A stretch of DNA of 57,870 nucleotides from Microtetraspora glauca (GTDB lineage: Bacteria > Actinomycetota > Actinomycetes > Streptosporangiales > Streptosporangiaceae): contig BBYL01000045.1 in the NCBI GenBank assembly GCA_001570385.1, positions 1 to 57,870 of the forward strand, in the 5' to 3' direction. The notes under the pieces were generated by a model. The model saw nothing but the letters and a program-made list of their open reading frames with translations, was not told where the DNA came from and searched no databases. Each line of letters starts with the position of its first letter. Position 1 is the first letter of the stretch. Positions 1 through 7,509 of this stretch are shown one piece after another. The translations under genes and the position numbers were made by a program.

Positions 1-1
1 G

Positions 2-1084
2 GTCTGCTCCCATCCCGGATGCCGTGCACCAGCCGCCCGGTCGGAGATGGACCACACCCGCCAGTACGCCCACGGCGGCCCCACCACCGAACACAACCTC
101 GCCGCCGCGTGCGCGCACGACCACGACCTGCGCGACAACGGCTGGCAGGTCATCCAGACCAGCCCCGGACATGTGACCTGGATCAGCCGGACCGGCCACC
201 GCTACCCGGCCGAGCCGCCGCCGATCATCGAACCCATGCCCGAACCCTTCGCCCCCAACGGCTGGACCGGCCCCAACGAGCGCAGAGCGGCCAACACCCA
301 CCCGGCGAGCGGGCCCAAGGCGTGCGGATGCGAGGTACGTGCCACGGCAAACGGGGCCCAGACATGCGGTTCCGAGACACGCGGTTCCGAGGCGGACGGT
401 TCCGAGACAAGAGGACCCGAGGCAAGCTCGTCCACAGCGAGTAGGCCCAAGCCCGGCTCGTCCACAGCGAGCGGGGTCGAGCCCGGCTCGTTCACAGCGG
501 GCGGGGTCGAGCCCGGCTCGTTCACAGCGAGCGAGCCCGAGACAAGAGGACCCGAGACAAGAGGACCCGAGGCAGACGTGCCCACGGCGGGTGGGTCGCA
601 GGCGGGTGCGTCCACAACGGATGGCAGCGGTGCGGGGGGACGGGTGGTCGGCACGCCAGACCTCTCAACCGCTGGCCATGACGGGGACGACGGGGACAGT
701 GAGGGCGGCCACCAGGTCGGCAGGGAGGTGGCCAGCGGGGGCGGCGGCCACGTCGGCAGGGAGAGCGGCGGCGGAGGCGGCAGCGGGATCGGCGGCGGCG
801 AGGTCGGCGGCGGAGGCGGAATTGGAGTCGGCGGCGGAGGCGGCAGGGAGATCGTGAGCGGGTTCGGAGGCGAAAGCGGAGCACACGGGCTTGCGATCAG
901 CGGGTACGGCGCGGGCAGCATCACCGACCCCGCCAATGACGAACTCCCGTTCCTGCCGACATGGAACTACGAACCCGCCTGGTGGGACGCACCCGTCAAA
1001 CCCGTCCCCACATCGCACGACGCGTCCATTAGCCCGCGACCCGGACCGGCACCCGGACCGGACGAGGACGTCCCTCCCTTCTAG
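2..1084 (+). CDS. HNH endonuclease (DUF222/13E12-type), 3' part only, with repetitive tail
   Basis: The frame is open from the left edge, so the gene starts outside the window. Its first visible residues are the end of an HNH nuclease domain: a CSHPGCR cysteine pair, then the MDHTRQY core with its catalytic Asp-His, then HNLAAAC and HDHDLRDNGW. This is the usual C-terminus of the actinobacterial DUF222-HNH proteins, which are multicopy and poorly understood. After about residue 80 the protein becomes low complexity. Roughly 340-600 encodes imperfect repeats built on SETRGSE, SSTAS, EPGSFTA and ETRGPE, and about 700-870 encodes a Gly-rich stretch (GGGGG and GIGGG blocks). The last ~60 residues (from FLPTWNYEPAWW) look normal again and may be a real C-terminal segment. 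The family identity is clear. The role of the tail is unknown, and it may be disordered or have grown by repeat slippage. Confidence 0.82.
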   Translation, partial: VCSHPGCRAPAARSEMDHTRQYAHGGPTTEHNLAAACAHDHDLRDNGWQVIQTSPGHVTWISRTGHRYPAEPPPIIEPMPEPFAPNGWTGPNERRAANTHPASGPKACGCEVRATANGAQTCGSETRGSEADGSETRGPEASSSTASRPKPGSSTASGVEPGSFTAGGVEPGSFTASEPETRGPETRGPEADVPTAGGSQAGASTTDGSGAGGRVVGTPDLSTAGHDGDDGDSEGGHQVGREVASGGGGHVGRESGGGGGSGIGGGEVGGGGGIGVGGGGGREIVSGFGGESGAHGLAISGYGAGSITDPANDELPFLPTWNYEPAWWDAPVKPVPTSHDASISPRPGPAPGPDEDVPPF

Positions 1085-2145
1085 GGAAGAATCTTGCGGA
1101 GTTCAGCCATGCGAGATCGGCACGTCCAGACAGCCGCATACTCCCACCGCCTCGGGCTCCGCAACGATCTTGGCTACCGTAGTCCGGACGAGTATGGGGA
1201 CGGCCTCCCGGCCCGACCGCCCCAACAGGGTGTCCGACAGCAAGGAACAAGCTCACCAACGCGGCAATGCGCGGGTTCCGTCGGAAATGGCCGAAGAGCT
1301 GGGCACAGCCGAGCAGCTCCGCTGATCGTGGGTCGCGACACCTCAACGGAGGCCACTGCATCGCCCACCACCGAACAGAACCTCGTCGCCGCGTGCGCGC
1401 ACGACCATGACCTGCGTGACAACGGCTCAGACGTCCTTCGTGGGAGAGCCTCCACTGGTAGCCGCGTCGCTGCCGGGGGCCCTGCACGGCCCCCGGTGGC
1501 ACCCACGGCTGGATCACGGCGGACACTGCCGCCCGCCAGCGGATGGCGCGGGCTCGAGCGCCGCGACCGAATCAGGGATACGGCGGGAGAGGGTGGCGCG
1601 GAGGCGGGGGGTTGTGGAGGCCGGCGTAAGACCGTGCCAGCAACCACCGCGCCCGCGCAACGCCGCGGCAGCGGCTCGCACCGGAGGCCCGCTATCACGG
1701 CCGGCCGGAACAACCCCCCGTCGCAGCGCCTACGGACACCGGCCACCGCCGTCCCAGAGACATCGCCTTCATGGGGCTCCCGTGTCCATCGCCCTGTTCA
1801 ACCTCACGGACGTCGACCCGCGCACCGTGTACGGGCCATCAACCAGCGCAGATCCAGGAGCATCGACCACTCACCCCGAAAGCCGCAAAATCACGAGCGA
1901 CAGCAACCAATGCCCGAACGTGACCCCGACCACGAGCGCGATACCGGGAACGCGGGCGGCCCGCGATGACGGGAACGTGTGGCCACGCGGCCCAACTCAT
2001 CCCGATCCAGCCCAACCAATCCAGACATCCGAAGACATCGGGAGACATCCGGAGACATGCAGTGAGATCCGGAGGCAATCCCCATGCGTCCAATGCATCC
2101 ATTCGACACCGGTACGGTGGATCTTCGCTCTTGATGATCTTAGAA
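1085..2145. other. Gene-poor stretch of about 1 kb with an HNH remnant
   Basis: I recognise no intact gene here. Long frames exist on both strands but encode Arg/Pro/Ala-rich sequence without family features, as expected by chance at this GC content. The only recognisable coding trace is the HNH fragment near 1347-1430. Near the right end, at about 2023-2060, short imperfect direct repeats of gacatccgg/gacatcggg occur. The stretch is best read as degenerated DNA next to a multicopy gene family. Confidence 0.55.
1347..1430 (+). pseudogene. Decayed fragment of a second HNH endonuclease copy
   Basis: This stretch repeats, with a few changes, the DNA at about 64-150 inside the upstream HNH gene. 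Both share the run gcgtgcgcgcacgacca, and the fragment still translates as PTTEQNLVAACAHDHDLRDN. Neither the Asp-His core before it nor the WQV...ISRTGHRY segment after it is recognisable. It is therefore a remnant left by duplication or by recombination between family members, not a functional gene. Confidence 0.68.
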
Positions 2146-2164
2146 TGACAACCTAAGGTTGTCA
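2146..2164. promoter_or_regulatory. Perfect 19-bp palindrome at the promoter/start of the HTH-zinc-finger gene
   Basis: The sequence TGACAACCTAAGGTTGTCA has 9-bp perfect arms around one central base. It lies 3 bp before the ATG of the next gene. A possible -10 hexamer (TAGAAT, 2141-2146) touches its left edge, and no ribosome-binding site is visible, so a very short leader is possible. A dimeric repressor bound here would block transcription. The adjacent gene encodes a helix-turn-helix protein, so autoregulation is the simplest guess (inference). Confidence 0.55.
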
Positions 2165-2167
2165 GTC

Positions 2168-2572
2168 ATGGAGCCATCTGAATTACTCTCGCGGGCGCGG
2201 TCACGGTCGCTCGACCCTGCGGACCCCCTCGAGACCCTCGCGGCCGCGATCACGCTGAGCGCCGAGCTGAGCCGTGACACGGACGCCCTGCTCGATCTCG
2301 CCGTACGCGAGGCCCGAGAGGCCGGAGCCTCCTGGACGGTGATCGGAGAGCGCTTCGGCTTCTCGAAGCAGGCCGCCAGGAAGCGTTTCACCCCGCCCTT
2401 CGCCGGCCGCCATCTGGCGAACCGCCGCAAGAAGCGCGACGCGGCCTGCTCCTTCTGCCGTCAGACGCCCGGGCCACGCATTCAGATGGTGCACGGCGAG
2501 GCGGGCCGGATCTGCGGCGCCTGCGTGTCACTGGCCAGCGACATCGTGGCCGATCTCATCAAGCGCCGATAA
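2168..2572 (+). CDS. Small protein with helix-turn-helix and ClpX-like C4 zinc finger
   Basis: 134 aa from the ATG at 2168; an in-frame TTG nine bases upstream lies inside the palindrome and is less likely. Residues about 1-50 are helical. Residues 55-74 (SWTVIGERFGFSKQAARKRF) form a helix-turn-helix like those in sigma-factor-like or DNA-invertase-like modules. After a basic linker (NRRKKR), residues 94-119 hold CxxC-x18-CxxC (Cys94, Cys97, Cys116, Cys119). The flanking sequence, with ICGACVSLASDIV, closely resembles the zinc-binding domain at the N-terminus of ClpX. There is no ATPase. The likely role is a DNA-binding adaptor or regulator; the partner is unknown. The gene is monocistronic, bounded by the palindrome and by a 10-bp tandem repeat plus hairpin downstream. 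Domain calls are from motif reading only. Confidence 0.7.
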   Translation: MEPSELLSRARSRSLDPADPLETLAAAITLSAELSRDTDALLDLAVREAREAGASWTVIGERFGFSKQAARKRFTPPFAGRHLANRRKKRDAACSFCRQTPGPRIQMVHGEAGRICGACVSLASDIVADLIKRR

Positions 2573-2600
2573 CCGGCGTCGAACGTCGGCGCAGACCGCA

Positions 2601-2640
2601 GCAGACCCCAGCAGACCCCAGCAGACCCCAGCAGACCCCA
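2601..2640. repeat. Four exact tandem copies of a 10-bp unit
   Basis: The unit gcagacccca occurs four times without change immediately 3' of the HTH-zinc-finger gene, preceded by a partial copy (gcagaccgca, 2591-2600). No frame crosses it convincingly. It looks like a small slippage-prone minisatellite in the intergenic space. Confidence 0.85.
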
Positions 2641-2671
2641 GAGCAAACCCCCGGCAGAACCTCAGAGCCGC

Positions 2672-2704
2672 CCCCGGAGTCGAACCCCGATCCGCACTCC
2701 GGGG
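2672..2704. terminator. Hairpin between convergent genes
   Basis: The arms ccccggagt (2672-2680) and actccgggg (2696-2704) pair perfectly around a 15-base loop. The hairpin sits between the HTH-zinc-finger gene (+) and kynureninase (-). There is no T-run, as is common for actinobacterial terminators, so it could serve either direction. Confidence 0.45.
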
Positions 2705-2757
2705 CCCGACTCCGAGAGCCGGTGACAAGAAACACGAGCAGCGGACACGGAGTCCGA

Positions 2758-3981
2758 TCAAGTCACGGCCAGCCGCTGCTGATAGCGCTCGTCCCGCCAC
2801 AGTTCCTTGTCGAGCACCTCGGCCAGAGTGGCGGCGGCGTCGTACACGTCGACGTAGCGCAGGTACAGCGGCGCGAAGCCGAACCTCATGATGTCCGGCT
2901 CCCGGTAGTCGCCCACGACTCCGCGGTCGATGAGCGCGCGAATCACCGGGTAGCCGTCGGCGTGCCGGTAGCTCACCTGGCTGCCACGCTGGGCCGGGTC
3001 ACGCGGGGTGGCGAGGACCAGGTCGGGCCTGAGTTCGTCGACCAGGTCGATGAACAGCGTGGTCAGGGCCACGCTCTTGGCCCTGACCTGCGCCATGTCG
3101 ACGGTGTCCCAGATGTCGAGCGAGGCGTTCAGCGCGCTGTAGGCGAGCACCGGCGGGCTGCCGGTGGCGAACCGCCGTACTCCGTCGGCGGGCCGGTAGT
3201 TCGGCTCGAAGGCGAACGGCGCGGCGTGCCCGTGCCACCCGGAGATGACGTTGTGCGCGGCGTCCTGGTGACGGTCGGCCACATACAGGTACGCGGGGGC
3301 GCCAGGGCCTCCGTTGAGGTACTTGTACGTGCAGCCGATGGCGAAATCCACGTCGGCCGCACGCAGGTCGACGGTGACGGCGCCCGCGCTGTGGCAGAGG
3401 TCCCAGATCATGATGGCCCCGGCGGCGTGCACCTGGGCGGTCACCGCGTCCATGTCGCGAAGGGCGCCGGTCCGATAGTCCACGTGGCTGAGCAGGACCG
3501 CCGCCACGTCGTCGTCCAGCGCCTCGTCGAGGGAGCCGATGTCCCTGATCTCGTACGCGCCGAGAGCCTTGGCGACCCCTTCGACGACGTACCGGTCCGT
3601 GGGGAAGTTCTCCAGGTCCGAGACGATCACCCGCCGTCCGGGGCGGAGCGGCAGCGCGGCGGCCATCACCTTGAAGATGTTCGTGGATGTGGAGTCCCCG
3701 GCGAGGACCTCCCCGGGGCCCGCGCCGATCAGCGGCGCCAGCCGGTCGCCGGTGGACTGCGGAAGATCCCACCAGCCCGCGGTGTTCCAGCTCGCGCCGA
3801 GGTCACGGCCCCATTCGGTCTCCACGGTGTGCGCCACCTTGGCCGCCGTACGCCGCGGCAGCGCGCCCAGGGAGTTGCCGAGCAGGTACGTGGTCCCGCT
3901 GGGCAGGGAGAACTCGTCCCGCAGGTCCCGCAGCGGATCCTCGGTGTCGAGGGCGTAACAGTCGGCACGGCTGATGGCCAC
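2758..3981 (-). CDS. kynU: Kynureninase
   Basis: 407 aa, the usual length. It is a PLP-dependent fold-type I hydrolase that cleaves L-kynurenine to anthranilate and alanine (or 3-hydroxykynurenine to 3-hydroxyanthranilate) in the cytosol. Family signatures in order are YLLGNSLGALP near the N-terminus, GDSTSTNIFK (phosphate binding), NFPTDRYV, HVDYRTG, WDLCHSAGA (the Asp that contacts the PLP nitrogen) and CTYKYLNGGPGAPA with the Schiff-base lysine. No tryptophan dioxygenase, formamidase or kynurenine monooxygenase gene lies next to it, so it is either part of a dispersed tryptophan-degradation route or feeds anthranilate elsewhere. The window also has an aspartate-based NAD route (NadB-NadC), so kynureninase is probably catabolic here (inference). 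The ATG at 3981 fits the family start. Confidence 0.93.
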   Translation of the reverse strand: MAISRADCYALDTEDPLRDLRDEFSLPSGTTYLLGNSLGALPRRTAAKVAHTVETEWGRDLGASWNTAGWWDLPQSTGDRLAPLIGAGPGEVLAGDSTSTNIFKVMAAALPLRPGRRVIVSDLENFPTDRYVVEGVAKALGAYEIRDIGSLDEALDDDVAAVLLSHVDYRTGALRDMDAVTAQVHAAGAIMIWDLCHSAGAVTVDLRAADVDFAIGCTYKYLNGGPGAPAYLYVADRHQDAAHNVISGWHGHAAPFAFEPNYRPADGVRRFATGSPPVLAYSALNASLDIWDTVDMAQVRAKSVALTTLFIDLVDELRPDLVLATPRDPAQRGSQVSYRHADGYPVIRALIDRGVVGDYREPDIMRFGFAPLYLRYVDVYDAAATLAEVLDKELWRDERYQQRLAVT

Positions 3982-4104
3982 GATCAGAACTCCTTCGTTT
4001 GGTCGTCATTTCCTGAAATACCGCCAAATGGGCGGTTGCACACAACCAGCCGTCATCCGACCTCCGGGTAGCCGGGTCGCCACCTTCCCATCACCACCCG
4101 CAGA

Positions 4105-4656
4105 ATGTCCGTCATGTGGCTCGTGTGGCGTATGTGGGGTCATGTCATCATGGCCGCCGTGCTGGCGGTCCCGGTCACGCTGCTCGCGGCCCACCTGCTG
4201 GCCCGCCGGAGAGCGGCCCGCGGCCATCCCCATCCCGCTCGTACGGCCTACGCGGACGTCCTCATGATCGCCGGAACGGTCCCCTGGCTGTGGATGATCC
4301 TCACCCCGGGACACAACACCGAGGGGATCAACCTCGTCCCCTTCCGCGACCTCGCCGCGGTCTTCCAGGCACCCGCCGAAACCGTGATCGTGCAGGTCGG
4401 GGGCAATCTCCTGGTGTTCGCGGCGCTCGGCGCGCTGCTTCCCGTCAGGTCCGCGCGGTTCGCCCGGCTCTGGACCGTGGCGCTCGTCGCCGCCGCCGCC
4501 TCGGCCACCGTCGAGGCCCTCCAGTACGGCCTGCACCTCGACCGGGTGTCATCGGTCGACGACGTACTGCTCAACACGGCGGGAGCCGTCCTCGCCGCGA
4601 TCATGACGCAGCGTTGGCATGCGAGCCGGATAGCGGCCGGGAGCGTTCCACAGTAA
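4105..4656 (+). CDS. VanZ-like membrane protein
   Basis: 183 aa with about four hydrophobic helices: ~10-32, ~50-65, ~92-112 and ~120-140. VanZ-family landmarks are INLVPFRDL after the second helix, GGNLLVFAALGALLP in the third, and the C-terminal EALQYGLHLDRVSSVDDVLLNTAGA. VanZ proteins are integral membrane proteins, named for a link to teicoplanin resistance, but most have no known biochemistry. The gene stands alone upstream of a GntR regulator, 151 bp away on the same strand. There is no van cluster nearby, so glycopeptide resistance should not be assumed. Confidence 0.82.
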   Translation: MSVMWLVWRMWGHVIMAAVLAVPVTLLAAHLLARRRAARGHPHPARTAYADVLMIAGTVPWLWMILTPGHNTEGINLVPFRDLAAVFQAPAETVIVQVGGNLLVFAALGALLPVRSARFARLWTVALVAAAASATVEALQYGLHLDRVSSVDDVLLNTAGAVLAAIMTQRWHASRIAAGSVPQ

Positions 4657-4807
4657 CGGACCGCGATAATCCCTCGAGATCGTCACATGGGCACGATCCG
4701 CTCAAAATAAGCACGGGACCAACGTCATTCCCTGTGCGATCGTGGACAAGACGGGGCAAGTTCTCTGGAGACGCTAACCCCCCGTTGGTGACAGAGGGTG
4801 ATCAAAC

Positions 4808-5560
4808 GTGACGGAATCCTCCCCGGTACACGAACTCCCGATCTACCGGCGCATCGCCGACAGGCTACGCGGCGAGATCCTGTCGGGTGAGCTGCACGAC
4901 GGAGATCGGCTACCGGGAGAGAACGCACTCATGGCCGAGTACGGCATCGCGCGGGCCACGGCCCGCCAGGCCCTCGCCGTGCTCATCAACGAGGGCCTGG
5001 CCGTACCCCGGCGCGGCTCCGGCGTGTACGTACGGTTGTTTCGCCCGATCCGGAGGCATGGCTCCCGGCGGCTCTCCCGCGAGCAGTGGGGGCAGGGCCG
5101 CGCCGTCTGGGACGCCGACGCCCGTGGCCGCGCCTACACGGTCGATCAGGTCCAGATCCAACGGGAACAGGCGAGCGAGGAGGTAGGACACATACTCGAC
5201 AGTGACGAGGTGTGGGTGCGGCGCCGCCGCTATCTCGTGGACGACCGGCCCGTCCAGCTCGCCGCCTCGTACTTCCCGGCCGAACTGGTCGAGGGTACGG
5301 CGGTCGTGCTCCCCGACACCGGCCCGGGCGGCGTGTACGCCCGGCTGGGCGATCTCGGCCGCCCTCCGGCGCACTTCACCGAGGAGGTCCGGGCCAGGAT
5401 GCCCCACCCGCGCGAGGCGGAACTACTCGGTCTTCCCGCGGGCACGCCCGTCATCTCCATCGGCCGTACGGCCTACACGGCGGAGGGCCGTCCGGTCGAG
5501 CACAACGAGATGGTCCTCGACGCCGCCTCGTACGTCCTCCAGTACGACTTCGATGCATAG
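4808..5560 (+). CDS. GntR-family regulator (HutC/UTRA type)
   Basis: 250 aa from a GTG preceded by gggtga. The N-terminal winged helix-turn-helix spans about residues 8-75, with YRRIADRLRGEILSGEL, the LPGENALMAEYGIARATARQ recognition helices, and GSGVYVR closing the wing. Residues about 95-245 form a UTRA effector domain, with VWVRRRRYLVDDRPVQ and the closing RPVEHNEMVLDAASYVLQYDF typical of HutC-type members. Such proteins usually repress sugar, amino-acid or conjugative-transfer genes and release DNA on binding a small molecule. No obvious target operon is adjacent; VanZ-like is upstream and the next gene is convergent. Two terminator-like hairpins follow it. Confidence 0.9.
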   Translation: MTESSPVHELPIYRRIADRLRGEILSGELHDGDRLPGENALMAEYGIARATARQALAVLINEGLAVPRRGSGVYVRLFRPIRRHGSRRLSREQWGQGRAVWDADARGRAYTVDQVQIQREQASEEVGHILDSDEVWVRRRRYLVDDRPVQLAASYFPAELVEGTAVVLPDTGPGGVYARLGDLGRPPAHFTEEVRARMPHPREAELLGLPAGTPVISIGRTAYTAEGRPVEHNEMVLDAASYVLQYDFDA

Positions 5561-5644
5561 GTCAAGCAAGTGACGTTGACCTGACTGTCCCGATCATTGA
5601 TTTCTCTAGAGATGTCCCGCACCTTGAGTGGGAGAGGTCAAGAA

Positions 5645-5672
5645 GCCGCCTCCGGCGCGAGCCGGAAGCGGC
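5645..5672. terminator. Strong hairpin 3' of the GntR gene
   Basis: gccgcctccggc (5645-5656) pairs with gccggaagcggc (5661-5672) around a GCGA tetraloop, with one G-T wobble. It lies 84 bp past the GntR stop, between convergent genes. Confidence 0.55.
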
Positions 5673-5691
5673 AGACCCCGGCCACGAGTGC

Positions 5692-5726
5692 GGAAGCCTC
5701 CGACCCTATCGGGGGCGGGGGCTTCC
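5692..5726. terminator. Second hairpin between convergent genes
   Basis: ggaagcc (5692-5698) pairs with ggcttcc (5720-5726), extended by imperfect C/G pairing inside. It lies closer to the stop of the leftward DivIVA-like gene, so the pair of hairpins may insulate both transcripts. Confidence 0.45.
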
Positions 5727-5814
5727 GCCTCCATGATCCCCCGTGGGGGCGTCGCCACTGGTGCCATCCCAACGGCGCCTCCACGGGCACCAACCGTGCC
5801 ACCGCCGGCGGCTG

Positions 5815-6822
5815 CTACTGCCGGTGGGAGGGCTGGCCGTTCTGCTCGTTCTGGACCCGGACCACGGTGACGTCCGTGGTGACGTCCGTGTCCTCGACGT
5901 GCTGCTCCGGGCCACCCTCCGCCTGGACCGTCACGTCCTCCACGATGACCCGGATGTCCTCGTCGTCCTCGGCCGCGGGCTCGGCCGGGGCGAGTTCGAG
6001 CTGCTGGGCCGGCGGAGCCGGCGGCAGCACCGCCGCCTCGTCGATCAGCGCGCCCGCCGCGCTCTCCCTGTGGAGCAGGTCGCCCAGGACCGACCCGATC
6101 TCGCCCAGCCTGCGCATGACCTCGGTGTGAGTGTCCGTGAGATAGGCGACCCGGCGGCCGGTGTGCTCGTCCAGCGCCGCGACCCGCTGCTGGGCGGCGG
6201 TGAGCGTCGAGTGCGCCTCGGCACGGGCGTCTCCGACCAGCTTCTCCGCCTCGAGGCGGGCGACCGTGAGCTGCCTGTCGGCCTCGGCGCGGGCGGCGCG
6301 GAGGGTGTCCTCGGCCTCGGCGCGCGCCGTGCCCAGGGTCTCCTCGGCGTCGGAGCCCGCCTGCGCGAGCAGGCGCTCGGCGGCGCTGGTGGCGTCGGCG
6401 ACGCGGCGCTCGGCCTCCTCCTGGGCGGCGGCCCTGATCGAGTCGGCCTGCTCACGCGCGGCCGTGACCATCCGGTCGGACTCGGCCGCGGCCTGGTCGA
6501 CCAACCTGTGGGCCTCGGACTGGGACGCCTCCTTGTTGGCCGCCGCCTCCTCGTGCGCCAGCTTGAGGATCTGGCTCAGCCGCTCACCCAGCTCATCGGG
6601 GTTCTGCGGGGCCTCAGACAGCCTGCGGCGCGCTTCGGACAGCTCGAGACGGCCCTGCTCGGCCTGGTCGATCGTCCGAGCCAGCCGCTCCTCCAGGTCT
6701 CTGATCTGGTTCCGGGTCCTGATCATGTAGTCATGGACCTGCCGACGGCTGTATCCACGCATCACGACTTCGAAGGAGTCGTCGCTCAAGAGGTCGGGGA
6801 AGTTCTCGGTCTGATTCGTCAT
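5815..6822 (-). CDS. DivIVA-like coiled-coil protein
   Basis: 335 aa. The N-terminus (residues ~15-35, with FEVVMRGYSRRQVHDYM) matches the membrane/curvature-binding start of DivIVA and Scy/FilP-like proteins. Residues ~36-235 are almost continuous Ala/Glu/Arg heptads (ERLARTIDQAEQ; many AEAE and RAEA blocks), predicting a long coiled coil. The last ~90 residues are acidic and Pro-rich and probably disordered. In mycelial actinobacteria such proteins scaffold polar growth or act as intermediate-filament-like elements. The gene is single, convergent with gntR and divergent from the carbonic-anhydrase gene. Whether this is the primary DivIVA is doubtful: it is not in the ftsZ/sepF neighbourhood where that gene usually lies. 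Confidence 0.85.
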   Translation of the reverse strand: MTNQTENFPDLLSDDSFEVVMRGYSRRQVHDYMIRTRNQIRDLEERLARTIDQAEQGRLELSEARRRLSEAPQNPDELGERLSQILKLAHEEAAANKEASQSEAHRLVDQAAAESDRMVTAAREQADSIRAAAQEEAERRVADATSAAERLLAQAGSDAEETLGTARAEAEDTLRAARAEADRQLTVARLEAEKLVGDARAEAHSTLTAAQQRVAALDEHTGRRVAYLTDTHTEVMRRLGEIGSVLGDLLHRESAAGALIDEAAVLPPAPPAQQLELAPAEPAAEDDEDIRVIVEDVTVQAEGGPEQHVEDTDVTTDVTVVRVQNEQNGQPSHRQ

Positions 6823-6975
6823 GACAAGCCCTGGGTTTGGAATTGAGGCGGTAACGCACGTCAGGACATGACTCTGCTGCCATCCGCCCTACCTCGCAAC
6901 CCGAACGCCCGAGCTCCTGCCGAAAAGCGACCCTCCGCGCCGGGCTCGCGAGGGCGTTCGTGGAATCATGACGCC

Positions 6976-7509
6976 ATGCCGTACATCGCTGCTCTGGACG
7001 ACGACGCCACCCCCGACCTGCACCCCGAGTCCTGGGTCGCGCCCGGCGCGGTGATCGTCGGTCGCGTACGGCTCGGCCGCGGGTCGAGCGTCTGGTACGG
7101 CTCGGTCCTGCGCGGCGACGACGAGCGGATCGAGGTCGGCGCCGAATGCAACATCCAGGACCTGTGCTGCCTGCACGCCGATCCGGGCCAGCCCGCGCTC
7201 CTGGAGGACAGGGTGAGCCTCGGGCACAAGGCGATGGTGCACGGCGCCCACGTGGAGACGGGCGCGCTGGTCGGCATCGGGGCCGTCGTCCTCGGTGGCG
7301 CGCGGATCGGCGCGGGCACGCTGATCGCCGCGGGTGCGGTGGTCACGCCGGGGGCGAGGATCCCCGCAGGAGTGCTGGTCGCGGGCGTGCCCGGCCGGGT
7401 GGTCCGTGAGCTGACCGACACCGACCGCGCCTCGTTCGCCCGTACGCCTGACAACTACATGGCCAAGGCGCGCCGCCACGCCTCGGCCGCCCGGCTCACC
7501 GCGGGGTGA
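6976..7509 (+). CDS. Gamma-class carbonic anhydrase family protein
   Basis: 177 aa from the ATG at 6976. An upstream in-frame ATG at 6868 would add a Pro/Arg-rich leader without family similarity. The protein is a left-handed beta-helix of hexapeptide repeats: WVAPGAVIVGRVRLG, SSVWYGSVLRGDD, CNIQDLCCLHADPG and so on. The zinc ligands of gamma-carbonic anhydrases are in place: His67 (CLHAD), His84 and His89 (GHKAMVHG). It may hydrate CO2 or be one of the inactive acetyltransferase-like relatives, which sequence alone cannot decide. The C-terminus overlaps the convergent EEP gene by 14 bp. Confidence 0.9.
   Translation: MPYIAALDDDATPDLHPESWVAPGAVIVGRVRLGRGSSVWYGSVLRGDDERIEVGAECNIQDLCCLHADPGQPALLEDRVSLGHKAMVHGAHVETGALVGIGAVVLGGARIGAGTLIAAGAVVTPGARIPAGVLVAGVPGRVVRELTDTDRASFARTPDNYMAKARRHASAARLTAG

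Noticed and set aside
1094..1969. 291-aa open frame and several overlapping long frames in 1.1-2.1 kb
   Set aside because: Composition is Arg/Pro-rich with no family features; the only recognisable part is the HNH fragment, which is a remnant.
1085..2145. Insertion sequence in the gene-poor region
   Set aside because: No transposase motif, terminal inverted repeats or target duplication could be found.
2660..2710. tRNA-like T-arm (ggttcgactcc) on the minus strand
   Set aside because: The T-stem does not pair, and no acceptor, anticodon or D arm can be drawn; the bases form a plain hairpin between convergent genes.
2722..4071. 449-aa open frame opposite kynureninase
   Set aside because: Antisense shadow of kynU: repetitive Val/Gly/Arg/His composition and no start signal. 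The same reasoning removed the large frames opposite the Fe-S oxidoreductase, clpC, radA and nadB-nadC.
4105..4656. Glycopeptide-resistance role for the VanZ-like gene
   Set aside because: No vanHAX or vanRS genes nearby; VanZ-like proteins are mostly unrelated to resistance.
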